Counted from the stretch's first letter, positions 1-7,671 are shown. The stretch: 7,724 nucleotides of DNA from Bacteroidota bacterium (GCA_027371665.1 DAHXMP010000462.1:1-7724), one strand, 5' to 3'. Notes: generated by a model not told the origin, from the sequence alone. A program made the numbers and translations.

Positions 1-108
1 GATTATACCGTCAATTTTGGAAAGGCCTTTATTATTCAACACCCAACGATTTGAATAAACATCCATAGTTTTTTGTGTAACAAATTGAATATTATATGGA
101 GAATAAAA
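1..108 (-). pseudogene. 5'-truncated third ASST-like paralogue, running off the left edge
   Basis: Read on the minus strand from 108 down to 1, 36 uninterrupted codons include NRWVLNNKG and match residues 407-442 of the neighbouring ASST-like protein (gene at 118-2472) at 23 of 36 residues, and the second paralogue (2516-4891) at about 17 of 36. Hand-counted nucleotide identity to the first gene is about 72% (78/108), with many differences at third codon positions, so this is an older copy and not a recent duplicate. The match begins abruptly. The codons just upstream (109-129) no longer resemble the family, a stop lies in frame at 133-135, and the opposite strand there is already the start of the next gene. 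About 400 N-terminal residues, the signal peptide and most of the propeller, are therefore missing. What lies beyond the left edge (presumably fibronectin modules and a tail) cannot be seen. It could be annotated as a short partial CDS from an ATG at 129 or 66, but I consider it a gene remnant. Confidence 0.75.
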
Positions 109-114
109 GGTGAT
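105..114 (+). promoter_or_regulatory. Shine-Dalgarno of the first ASST-like gene; fixes its start at 118
   Basis: AAAAGGTGAT lies just upstream of ATG 118, with the AGG core about eight bases from the start. It favours 118 over the in-frame TTG at 73. The left part of this site is also the last recognisable part of the antisense paralogue fragment, so the ribosome-binding site straddles the rearrangement junction. No convincing promoter is visible between 1 and 105. Any promoter must lie inside the inverted fragment or further left. Confidence 0.65.
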
Positions 115-117
115 GAA

Positions 118-2472
118 ATGAAAAAACATATTTTATACATTTCCTTACTGTTGTTATTTCTATTTATTACAGATGCCCGAAGTATTGGTACACCACCATA
201 TTCGGTATTAACTCTTGATAATCCGGCACCAGGTTATATTTTTATGGATTCCTATGAAATTGGGGAACTAAATCTGACGGATAACTCCGGAATGCCAATT
301 TATGTCAAAAATGTTAATCAGACTGTGAACATATCAAATTTTAAACTTCAACCCAATGGTAAATTAACTTTTTATTCCAATTCAAAGTACTTTGAAATGG
401 ATGAGAATTATAATATTATAGACAGTTTTCAATGTATTGGAAAATACTTTACAGATTCACATGATTTTTTAATTACTCCCGAAGGAAATACTTTTGTTAT
501 CGGTCAGGATTCGAGAAATGTCAGGATGGATACTATTGTAGCGGGTGGACAGAAAAATGCAATGGCTATAGGTAATGTCATCCAGGAATTTGATAAAAAT
601 AAAAATTTAATTTTTCAGTGGAGTACTTTTGACCATTATAAATTTACAGATATTACTTCAGAATCTGATTTGAAAATGCCTACTTTTGAAACAGCCCATA
701 TAAATGCTATATGTGTCGGAGACGACGGGAATATTATTATTTCTGCAAGAGCATTGGATGAAATAACAAAAATCAATTCTAAAACCGGAGAAATATTATG
801 GAGACTTGGCGGAAAGGCATGCAAGAACAATCAGTTCCAAATTATTGGAGATACTATTGACGGATTTTACGGATTTTCGCATCAACATTCTCTGAAATTA
901 CTGCCTAATGGAAACATTTTACTGTATGACAACGGTAATTCACGCCCCAAACCATTCTCAAGAGCCGTAGAGTATAGCCTGGATGAAGTAAATAAAATTA
1001 TCAAACTTGTATGGCAGTACAGAGCATTTCCCGACACTTATGCTTTTGCTATGGGGAGTGTTCAACGTTTTGACAATGGCAACACTCTTATAGGATGGGG
1101 GATGAATGACAGAGACTTAACAATGACAGAAGTTTTTCCTGATGGTTCAAAGGCGATGGAAATTACTAATTATCAAAGTTACAGCGTATATAGATTTCCT
1201 TTTAAAATGGCTGCCAATGAAAATTTTGTTAAAACTCCGGGAAGGTATGAATTTAGTAATTCAATCAATCCGACCGGTGTCTCATTAGATGTTTACTCAA
1301 GCTATGGGGAAGGATATGTATCGGTTGAGAGACATTTTTATTTACCCTATAATCTTAAATTTGTTTCAACGACAACCTTCGATGCTTATCCAAACAGATG
1401 GGTACTGAATAACAAAGGTATTACAAAAGTTGATGCTATTATAAGATTTGATATGTCTCAATTTCCGAAATTAGACCCTAATAGAACAATAATTGCTGTA
1501 AGGTCCAACGAAGGTATCGGTGAGTTTTATCCATTGGAGACTCATTATAATATTAATGATAATACAATGGAAGCAAATATTCAGGGTTTCGGCGAGTTTA
1601 TTTTATGTTCCCAGAAACAATTAGAAACACCTTTACTAAATTATCCCCCTGATAATTCTCAAAATTCAGGGACAACCATAACATTAGGCTGGCAGCAGGT
1701 TAATACTGATTCGAAGTATCAGTGCCAAATTGCAACGGATAATAACTTTAACAATATAATTCTTGACTCATTAGATATATCTGACCCTTGGATAATTTAT
1801 AACAATTTGGAATTTGACACTAAGTATTATTGGAGAGTAAGAGCTATTAGTGATTCTTTAGAAAGCGATTGGTCTGAAGTATGGTCCTTCCAGACAATCC
1901 AGAAGCAAATATTGGAGGCTCCCACTCTTATTTCGCCTTTTAATGCTTCAATTGAGGTTCCGGTTAATGGATTAATCAGTTGGAGTTCGGTAGAAGGTGC
2001 GAAATATTATAACGTTGAGCTATCATCCACTCCCGACTTTCAGTCAATTATTCTCAAACGCAACCTTATTTCATCCGAAGAATTGTATTATAATAATCTT
2101 GATAATGATACAAAATATTACTGGCATATTGCCGCCGGAAATGATATAACAATCAGCCCGTGGTCTGATATATGGAATTTTACTACTGAGAAGATAACAT
2201 CTGTCAATGAGATTGATGCAAATAATCAAAATGGAATTGTAAAATATTATGATGGTAATATTCAATTTGATTTTAGAAATGAAACACCTTGTCTGGTTTC
2301 CTTTGGGATTGTTGATTTAACTGGTAGAATTGTTGCTTCTGCCTCAAAGAATTTCTATTCGGCTGGTGATAATAATATATCTATAGATACAAGGAATCTC
2401 ACAAACGGGTTGTATATATATAGAATTATTATCGGCTCATCAACTTATTTCGGTAAGTTTGTCGCAGAGTGA
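118..2472 (+). CDS. Secreted arylsulfotransferase-like beta-propeller protein with two FN3 domains and a T9SS-like tail (paralogue 1)
   Basis: This gene encodes 784 aa from ATG 118. The start is chosen because a good Shine-Dalgarno precedes it and a signal peptide (MKKHILYISLLLLFLFI, then polar residues) follows directly; the TTG at 73 would add 15 residues before that signal. Residues about 25-370 resemble the bacterial arylsulfotransferase (ASST) propeller: His194 in AHINAI, GEILWRLGG (225-232), GFSHQHSLKLLPNGNILLYDNG (252-273), Arg282 in SRAVEY and GSVQRFDNGNTLIGWG (313-328). ASST enzymes move sulfate between phenols without PAPS through a sulfated histidine. I see no His in the GSVQ region where that nucleophile might be expected, so activity is uncertain. 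A beta-rich linker (about 371-500) is followed by two fibronectin-III modules (about 501-593 and 598-690), each with a KYYW motif and a WS(E/D).W...T end, and a tail (about 700-784) with LTGR, LTNGLYIYRI and GKF as in T9SS sorting domains. The protein is probably secreted or surface-anchored. It likely shares a transcript with the paralogue 43 bases downstream. Confidence 0.85.
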   Translation: MKKHILYISLLLLFLFITDARSIGTPPYSVLTLDNPAPGYIFMDSYEIGELNLTDNSGMPIYVKNVNQTVNISNFKLQPNGKLTFYSNSKYFEMDENYNIIDSFQCIGKYFTDSHDFLITPEGNTFVIGQDSRNVRMDTIVAGGQKNAMAIGNVIQEFDKNKNLIFQWSTFDHYKFTDITSESDLKMPTFETAHINAICVGDDGNIIISARALDEITKINSKTGEILWRLGGKACKNNQFQIIGDTIDGFYGFSHQHSLKLLPNGNILLYDNGNSRPKPFSRAVEYSLDEVNKIIKLVWQYRAFPDTYAFAMGSVQRFDNGNTLIGWGMNDRDLTMTEVFPDGSKAMEITNYQSYSVYRFPFKMAANENFVKTPGRYEFSNSINPTGVSLDVYSSYGEGYVSVERHFYLPYNLKFVSTTTFDAYPNRWVLNNKGITKVDAIIRFDMSQFPKLDPNRTIIAVRSNEGIGEFYPLETHYNINDNTMEANIQGFGEFILCSQKQLETPLLNYPPDNSQNSGTTITLGWQQVNTDSKYQCQIATDNNFNNIILDSLDISDPWIIYNNLEFDTKYYWRVRAISDSLESDWSEVWSFQTIQKQILEAPTLISPFNASIEVPVNGLISWSSVEGAKYYNVELSSTPDFQSIILKRNLISSEELYYNNLDNDTKYYWHIAAGNDITISPWSDIWNFTTEKITSVNEIDANNQNGIVKYYDGNIQFDFRNETPCLVSFGIVDLTGRIVASASKNFYSAGDNNISIDTRNLTNGLYIYRIIIGSSTYFGKFVAE

Positions 2473-2515
2473 TAAACAACAAATTTGTCATTAGAAAACT
2501 TATTGATAAAAATTT

Positions 2516-4891
2516 ATGTTATTAAGAAATATTTTATTGATTTTAATAATTTTTATTCATTATTCGATTTCTTTTTCTATTAGCCAGCCGCCTTTTAAAG
2601 TTACTCAGCTTGATTATCCTTCACCCGGTTATCTTATTATGGACTCTTATTTACCCGGATATGTCTATTTGACTGATAACTCAGGACAACCTGTATATAT
2701 AAAAAGTTTGTCAGATGAGGACTCAATTTTTAATCTGAAAATGCAATCCGATGGATTGTTGTCTTTTTATTCTGAAAAAAATAAGAAATTTTATATTATT
2801 GATACAAGCTTTACAAAAGTAGATAGTTTCGAATGTTTTGGAGGCTATGAAACAGATTTCAATCAATTTGATTTACTGCCCAATGGGAATGTGATAATTG
2901 TAGGAAAAGACATCCGAACAGTAGATATGAGTCAGATTGTTTCAGGGGGAAAAAAAGATGCTATTGTTGTGGGTAACATTATCCAGGAAATTGATAGTGG
3001 AAAAAAATTGGTATTTGAATGGGATACATTCGACCATTACAATTATACAGATATTGCAAATGATGACGATTTAAAATCTCAAACGATAGACTTTTCGAGA
3101 ATAAACGGTGTGTCTTATGATACAGATGGGAACTTAATTGTTTCAGCATCAGGACTGGATGAAATAACAAAAATTAATCGGGGTAGCGGTGAAATTATAT
3201 GGAGAATGGGTGGAACAAAATGTAAGAATAATCAATATAATTTTTTGAATGATGACATTGATGGATTTTTTGGATTTTCTAATCAACATTCCCTGACTAA
3301 ACTATCTAATGGGGATTTACTTATGTTTGATAATGGAAATCTCAGGCCAAAACCTTTTTCAAGAGCTGTTGAGTATCAAATTGATGAAAATAATAAAACA
3401 ATAAAAAAGGTTTGGAACTACAGAATATTTCCGGATATTTTTTCCGGCAATTCTGGAAGTGTTCAAAGGCTTGAAGGTGGTAATACAGTTATAGGCTGGG
3501 GTGATAATATCGGTAAATTAACCATGTCCGAAGTTCGTGAAGACGGTTCAACAGCGATGGAAATAAACGATTTTATTTCAAATAGTGTTTTCAGAAATAT
3601 CATAAAAATGGCTGCCAAAACTCTAATTTGTAAGTCTCAGGGTTCGTATGATTTCAATGATTCATTAAATTATACGGGAATAGTCATGTCATTAAATTCT
3701 GTTAGTGACACAGGAATTATTTCTGTAGAAAGACATTATTATAAACCTCATAATATAAGCTTTGGGAATGGTTTACAGATGGATGTATATCCTAATAGAT
3801 GGGTAGTCAGTAATCATGGAATGAATGAAATATCCGGAGTTATGAAATTTGATTTAAGAAAAATTAACGGTATTAATCCAGCAAAAGCTATCATATATGC
3901 CAGGGCAATAGAAGGGAAAGGTGAATTTTACCCATTAACAACAGCAATTACATCTGATAGTTTTTTCCTTGAAACCGGTATTATTGGTTTTGGCGAATTT
4001 ATATTATGTTCAGAACCAAAAATTGGTATACCTTCATTGAATTATCCGGGAAAGGATTCTCAAAATATTGAGACCAATGTGATTTTTTCATGGATTCCTC
4101 TTATAAATGCCGATGCTTATCATTTTCAACTCGCTAAAGATTCAGAATTTAATATTATTTTAGTTGACTCATCAGGTATTAATGTTGCAAACATTATTTG
4201 TAATAACCTGGAATACAATACAAAATATTTTTGGAGAGTAAAAGCTTTATCAGATACAAATCAAGGAGAGTGGTCAGAGATATGGAACTTTACTACTACA
4301 CAGAGAAAAGTCCTTGACCCTCCGAACCTGAAGTCCCCATATTATGATTCAACCGGGGTTCCAGTTAATGGTTATCTCAGATGGGCTCCGGTTTTAGGTG
4401 CTAAATATTACAACATTGAACTATCCTTAAACAATAATTTTGATTCAATTATTCTATCGAGGACGAGATTGAACGCAACATTTATTTATTATAATGGTCT
4501 TGAAAATAACACAAAATATTATTGGCATGTTAATGCTATGAATGATATAACAATTGGCTCGTGGTCGGACATATGGAAATTTACCACTGTAAATCCATCT
4601 TCTGTTTCACTAACAAATGGTTATAATGATTTTGTAAAATTAACAGACAATAATGGGACACTGCAATTCAGATTTAATAATGATAAAACCGACTATGTAT
4701 TTGTTACAATCACAGATATAACAGGTAGAATAATAACGACATTGAAAAATAATAATTCTGAACCCGGGGAAAATATAATAATGTTCGATTCCCGTTATAT
4801 CTCCGATGGCATTTATTTTTATGATTTAATATGTAATGATAAAATTTATCATGGGAAATTTATTATCAATTCTAATCAAATTTTGAATTAG
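2516..4891 (+). CDS. Secreted arylsulfotransferase-like protein, degenerate active site, FN3 x2 and T9SS-like tail (paralogue 2)
   Basis: This gene encodes 791 aa from ATG 2516 and is co-linear with the preceding paralogue: signal peptide (MLLRNILLILIIFIHYSISF), ASST-like propeller (about 25-370), linker ending GFGEFILC, two fibronectin-III modules (about 502-594 and 600-691) and a T9SS-like tail (about 705-785, with ITGR, ISDGIYFYDL and GKF). Identity is a little over half across the second fibronectin module, where I counted it. Two motif histidines of paralogue 1 are replaced: AHINAI becomes SRINGV (Arg195, codon AGA), and HQH becomes NQH (Asn256; His258 is kept). Arg283 of SRAVEY and the GSVQR...GNTVIGWG segment are retained. 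This argues against ordinary sulfotransferase chemistry and for a binding or structural role, or a changed substrate. The gene lies 43 bases after paralogue 1 with no terminator seen between them, so co-transcription is likely. There is no clear Shine-Dalgarno before ATG 2516 (AT-rich leader), which is common in Bacteroidota but unlike paralogue 1. Automated pipelines would probably name it aryl-sulfate sulfotransferase. Confidence 0.85.
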   Translation: MLLRNILLILIIFIHYSISFSISQPPFKVTQLDYPSPGYLIMDSYLPGYVYLTDNSGQPVYIKSLSDEDSIFNLKMQSDGLLSFYSEKNKKFYIIDTSFTKVDSFECFGGYETDFNQFDLLPNGNVIIVGKDIRTVDMSQIVSGGKKDAIVVGNIIQEIDSGKKLVFEWDTFDHYNYTDIANDDDLKSQTIDFSRINGVSYDTDGNLIVSASGLDEITKINRGSGEIIWRMGGTKCKNNQYNFLNDDIDGFFGFSNQHSLTKLSNGDLLMFDNGNLRPKPFSRAVEYQIDENNKTIKKVWNYRIFPDIFSGNSGSVQRLEGGNTVIGWGDNIGKLTMSEVREDGSTAMEINDFISNSVFRNIIKMAAKTLICKSQGSYDFNDSLNYTGIVMSLNSVSDTGIISVERHYYKPHNISFGNGLQMDVYPNRWVVSNHGMNEISGVMKFDLRKINGINPAKAIIYARAIEGKGEFYPLTTAITSDSFFLETGIIGFGEFILCSEPKIGIPSLNYPGKDSQNIETNVIFSWIPLINADAYHFQLAKDSEFNIILVDSSGINVANIICNNLEYNTKYFWRVKALSDTNQGEWSEIWNFTTTQRKVLDPPNLKSPYYDSTGVPVNGYLRWAPVLGAKYYNIELSLNNNFDSIILSRTRLNATFIYYNGLENNTKYYWHVNAMNDITIGSWSDIWKFTTVNPSSVSLTNGYNDFVKLTDNNGTLQFRFNNDKTDYVFVTITDITGRIITTLKNNNSEPGENIIMFDSRYISDGIYFYDLICNDKIYHGKFIINSNQILN

Positions 4892-4902
4892 AATAATTGA
4901 TA
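4864..4902 (+). terminator. Long imperfect hairpin over the stop codon of paralogue 2
   Basis: Left arm 4864-4879 (TATCAA, TTCTAA, TCAA) pairs with right arm 4883-4902 (TTGA, TTAGAA, TTGATA) around a three-base loop ATT. This makes 16 base pairs interrupted by two bulges on the right arm: a single A at 4887 and TAA at 4894-4896. The TAG stop (4889-4891) sits inside the right arm. A run of five T occurs at 4914-4918, about a dozen bases beyond the stem. The stem is AT-rich and the T run is not adjacent, so efficient intrinsic termination is uncertain. Its position between convergent genes supports a transcript end or 3'-protecting structure. Confidence 0.4.
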
Positions 4903-4943
4903 TCATTGATTAATTTTTATCATTATTATTCACAAAATTGAAT

Positions 4944-7661
4944 TTAATGAACGACGGAAAAACTACCTGATTTAATCCCATGCGAAGTTATTATCTGCAT
5001 ATAATAAACTCCGCTTGTCAATTCAGATGTTTTGAATGTCCGTTTTAATCCGGAATCAAAAGGTTTAATAACCTCTTCTATAATCCTGTTCCCAAATGTA
5101 TCGAAAATTCGTATTATTAGATTTTCATCCGATGGATTATTAAATGATAAATCTATTATATCATCAGCAGGATTAGGATAAATTTTAAATCCAAATGTAT
5201 TATCTTCGATTTCATTTACACCTGTTTTAAGAATTCCTTTACCGCTCAGATAACATATTGGGTCTGTTTGTGAAGCATCACTGATAAAACCGATCGAATC
5301 ATTATACTGTTTTTCATCTTTTGGCTCAAACATAACCTCAAAAGTATAAGATTGATTAGGAAGAAGAACCAAAGGATTCGATTGTGTAATGGGCTGGATA
5401 TCTAATGTGAAAACTGAATCATAGGGACCTTCAAAACCGGTTATATGTAATGAATTTGTACCTTCATTTTTAATTGATACCTGACCTGAAGATTTGTAAC
5501 CAATATATGTATCAGGGAAAGAAAAATCACTGACTTTGATTTGAGGACTGCCAACCTGGACAGATACTTTAGTCATTATCCATGTGAAACAATCATCACT
5601 GAAACCGACAGAGTCAGAATAAACACCATCAATTTTTCCAACAAACCTGATATTAACTTCCATTGAATCGAGAGGTGGAATAATCAGAGGATAATTAAAA
5701 GCGGACATGTTTGAATCTAGCAATTCAAATCCCCTGTCATCGTATTTAAGAAAAACTTTATTAAGGATTAAAGGAGATGATGAAGAACCATTAAAAATCC
5801 ATGTTGATGTAAGTGCAGTATCAGCTATTTTCAATAGGCCCATATTCAAAGTTGTAGGGCTTGCATCGGTTTTTCGGACATAATAGTTAAGAACAATTGT
5901 CGTATCATTACCTGTCCTGTCACCGAATGTAATAACCGCACGAGCATCTTTTGATTTATCCTTAACATTGAGTGTCCAATTTGTTTTTTCTTTAGCTCCA
6001 GGTATAAATGAAGTGTAATTAAAGTCATAGTTATAACTGTAGCTATTATAAAAACATACAATAGACAAATAAGAACGGTCATTGTTTCTTGGGTAATCCT
6101 CAACAAGTCCATTTGAAACAGAACCATAACAATCCATTGTCCAGGTTGGTACAGGTGCGAGAGTATCACTTAATTTTTCAAGATTTCTTAATGCGGCGCT
6201 GGCCGGGTATCCATAAGAACTATTTGCGGAGTATCCGTAAGCATAAACCATAAACGGATTATTGGCTCTCAATTTATAACTGCCATAAGATGGAAGATTG
6301 AAATATTTTAAATAGTAACGTCTTCCGTTAGAGGCTACACCAAAAGGCAAACCCGGGTTTGGGCTCGATGTAGCAACCTTTGACCATGTGAATTTTCCAT
6401 TGTCTTCGCGAGCTATTTCAAGGTCATTAGGAACTGTTCCGTCAGGAGTTGATTCATATATAATGTTTATTATGTTTGTAGGAAACTCAATATAATTTTT
6501 TGCGCTGGGTGTGGTAAAATATGCTTCATTTTGGTATTGTTCAACAGGAATTAGAGCCATTTCAAAAGGGTCTATGTCAACTGAATCTTCAGACCTTGAT
6601 GTATTGTAAAGCGTTATACTTATTGGCTTATTACCTCTGTAGGTCACCGGGACAGGATTGCCGGCATCGGAACGTATTCTTAGCCATCCATCACCCTCAA
6701 TGCCCCCGGGATATTTGATATTTGCAAAATCAAGGCCGTTTTTATAAATTTCTGTATTTTCTTCTTTTGGGAAAATTTTGATAATAGGATTCTTTTTCCT
6801 CTTTTGAATAGGAGCAACATGATATTCAGTTCCCCAAACCTGTGTCGGTAATTCCATTTGAACAAGGTAGTCACAATTTGATTCGGCTTCCGGGATAAGA
6901 GCACATCTGTTGCCTGAAACTACTGCGACAGGTTTTGTCGAAATGATTTTACTTCCTGATAAGTCTGCCATATTTCCTGATGACGGAATAACAAGAACAT
7001 CTCCCTGGTATAGAGTAAATTGTTCTGATTCTCCTGGTTTCAAACCGCCTTTAGTTTCTGTAACCATTGTTCCGCCAAGAATAAAAGTAACTTTTGTGTT
7101 ATCATAAGGAGCAATTATACTTGTATAGCTTGGAAGGAACTGATTTGTATTATTAAAAGCATCCGCCCATGAAGCAACTATATAGTTAGTTCCCAACACG
7201 GATACAGGCAGTGCCATGTATCCGTCGCTTGAGCCGCTTCCTCTTGCTAATCCATAAACAATTACCGGGTCTTTGGAAGTAACATGGATACCCGCCCCGG
7301 AATAAACCTGTTCAGGCGGAGGCGGAGTAGAAATGCCTCCTGTAAATGGCTGAGCTATTGCTATCGGTATATCAAACTGGATTACGCTGTTAGGTGTTGT
7401 ATTATTCTGAGCCATATATCCTTTTCCGGGCACTTCAACGGTAACAGATGTTTCAACAGTTGATGCTACATAAATTCTAATTGAATTTGAAGAAATGGCT
7501 GACTGATAATTCGGATGAAATGTCAGCCAAAAATCGGTTCCGTAATTTGTTGAACCGAGCATTTTTGGTAGAACTGAAGTGTCAAAATCTCCTGCCGAGA
7601 GCAATACTGAACTTAGCATAAAGACCATAAATAATAACAATTCAAACATTCTTTTTTTCAT
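4944..7661 (-). CDS. Secreted IgGFc-binding-domain surface protein with choice-of-anchor-D domains and T9SS type A sorting tail
   Basis: This gene encodes 905 aa from the ATG at 7661. The in-frame ATG at 7673 would add MELL, but GGAG at 7668-7671 sits six bases before the inner ATG and a signal peptide (MKKRMFELLLFMVFMLSSVLLS) starts there, so 7661 is preferred. Residues about 35-480 match the IgGFc-binding protein N-terminal family: GTDFWLTF (41-48), a VTSKDPVIVYG strand (127-137), LPVSVLGTNYIV (151-162), DLSGSKIISTKPVAVVSG (233-250), a CDYLVQ.LP....WG.EYHV.P block (263-284) and a PVTYRG region (338-343). The family is named after a mucus-associated human protein; in bacteria it occurs in large secreted proteins of unproven ligand. 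A Tyr/Asn-rich stretch (about 535-550) leads to two choice-of-anchor-D (ASH-like) beta domains (about 600-705 and 706-810). Residues 822-905 are a canonical T9SS type A tail with IYPNPADD and LTSGVYYMQI. The gene is convergent with the ASST-like pair and so is independently transcribed. The likely role is adhesion or surface binding. Confidence 0.85.
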   Translation of the reverse strand: MKKRMFELLLFMVFMLSSVLLSAGDFDTSVLPKMLGSTNYGTDFWLTFHPNYQSAISSNSIRIYVASTVETSVTVEVPGKGYMAQNNTTPNSVIQFDIPIAIAQPFTGGISTPPPPEQVYSGAGIHVTSKDPVIVYGLARGSGSSDGYMALPVSVLGTNYIVASWADAFNNTNQFLPSYTSIIAPYDNTKVTFILGGTMVTETKGGLKPGESEQFTLYQGDVLVIPSSGNMADLSGSKIISTKPVAVVSGNRCALIPEAESNCDYLVQMELPTQVWGTEYHVAPIQKRKKNPIIKIFPKEENTEIYKNGLDFANIKYPGGIEGDGWLRIRSDAGNPVPVTYRGNKPISITLYNTSRSEDSVDIDPFEMALIPVEQYQNEAYFTTPSAKNYIEFPTNIINIIYESTPDGTVPNDLEIAREDNGKFTWSKVATSSPNPGLPFGVASNGRRYYLKYFNLPSYGSYKLRANNPFMVYAYGYSANSSYGYPASAALRNLEKLSDTLAPVPTWTMDCYGSVSNGLVEDYPRNNDRSYLSIVCFYNSYSYNYDFNYTSFIPGAKEKTNWTLNVKDKSKDARAVITFGDRTGNDTTIVLNYYVRKTDASPTTLNMGLLKIADTALTSTWIFNGSSSSPLILNKVFLKYDDRGFELLDSNMSAFNYPLIIPPLDSMEVNIRFVGKIDGVYSDSVGFSDDCFTWIMTKVSVQVGSPQIKVSDFSFPDTYIGYKSSGQVSIKNEGTNSLHITGFEGPYDSVFTLDIQPITQSNPLVLLPNQSYTFEVMFEPKDEKQYNDSIGFISDASQTDPICYLSGKGILKTGVNEIEDNTFGFKIYPNPADDIIDLSFNNPSDENLIIRIFDTFGNRIIEEVIKPFDSGLKRTFKTSELTSGVYYMQIITSHGIKSGSFSVVH

Positions 7662-7667
7662 AAGCAG

Positions 7668-7671
7668 CTCC
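7668..7671 (-). promoter_or_regulatory. Shine-Dalgarno GGAG that decides the start of the IgGFc-binding-type gene
   Basis: On the minus strand GGAG is followed by six bases (CTGCTT) and then ATG at 7661. The alternative ATG at 7673 overlaps this motif and has only AT-rich sequence upstream. The motif therefore supports translation from 7661, giving a signal peptide that begins with MKKR. Confidence 0.55.

Noticed and set aside
1..108. Active shufflon or invertible promoter involving the inverted fragment
   Set aside because: Identity with the intact gene is only about 72% over the visible part, and no recombinase or exact inverted repeats are seen in the window.
73..117. In-frame TTG start at 73 that would lengthen the first ASST-like protein by 15 residues
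   Set aside because: The extra residues are charged and precede the signal peptide, the TTG lacks a Shine-Dalgarno, and the segment is antisense to a homologous gene fragment. ATG 118 has a good ribosome-binding site.
2479..2488. Palindrome ACAAATTTGT between the two ASST-like genes
   Set aside because: It has no loop and no following T run, so it is not a terminator. Ten-base AT-rich palindromes are expected by chance.
5846..6169. 107-codon open frame on the minus strand
   Set aside because: It lies wholly inside the IgGFc-binding-type gene in another frame of the same strand, with no recognisable domain. It is a shadow frame.
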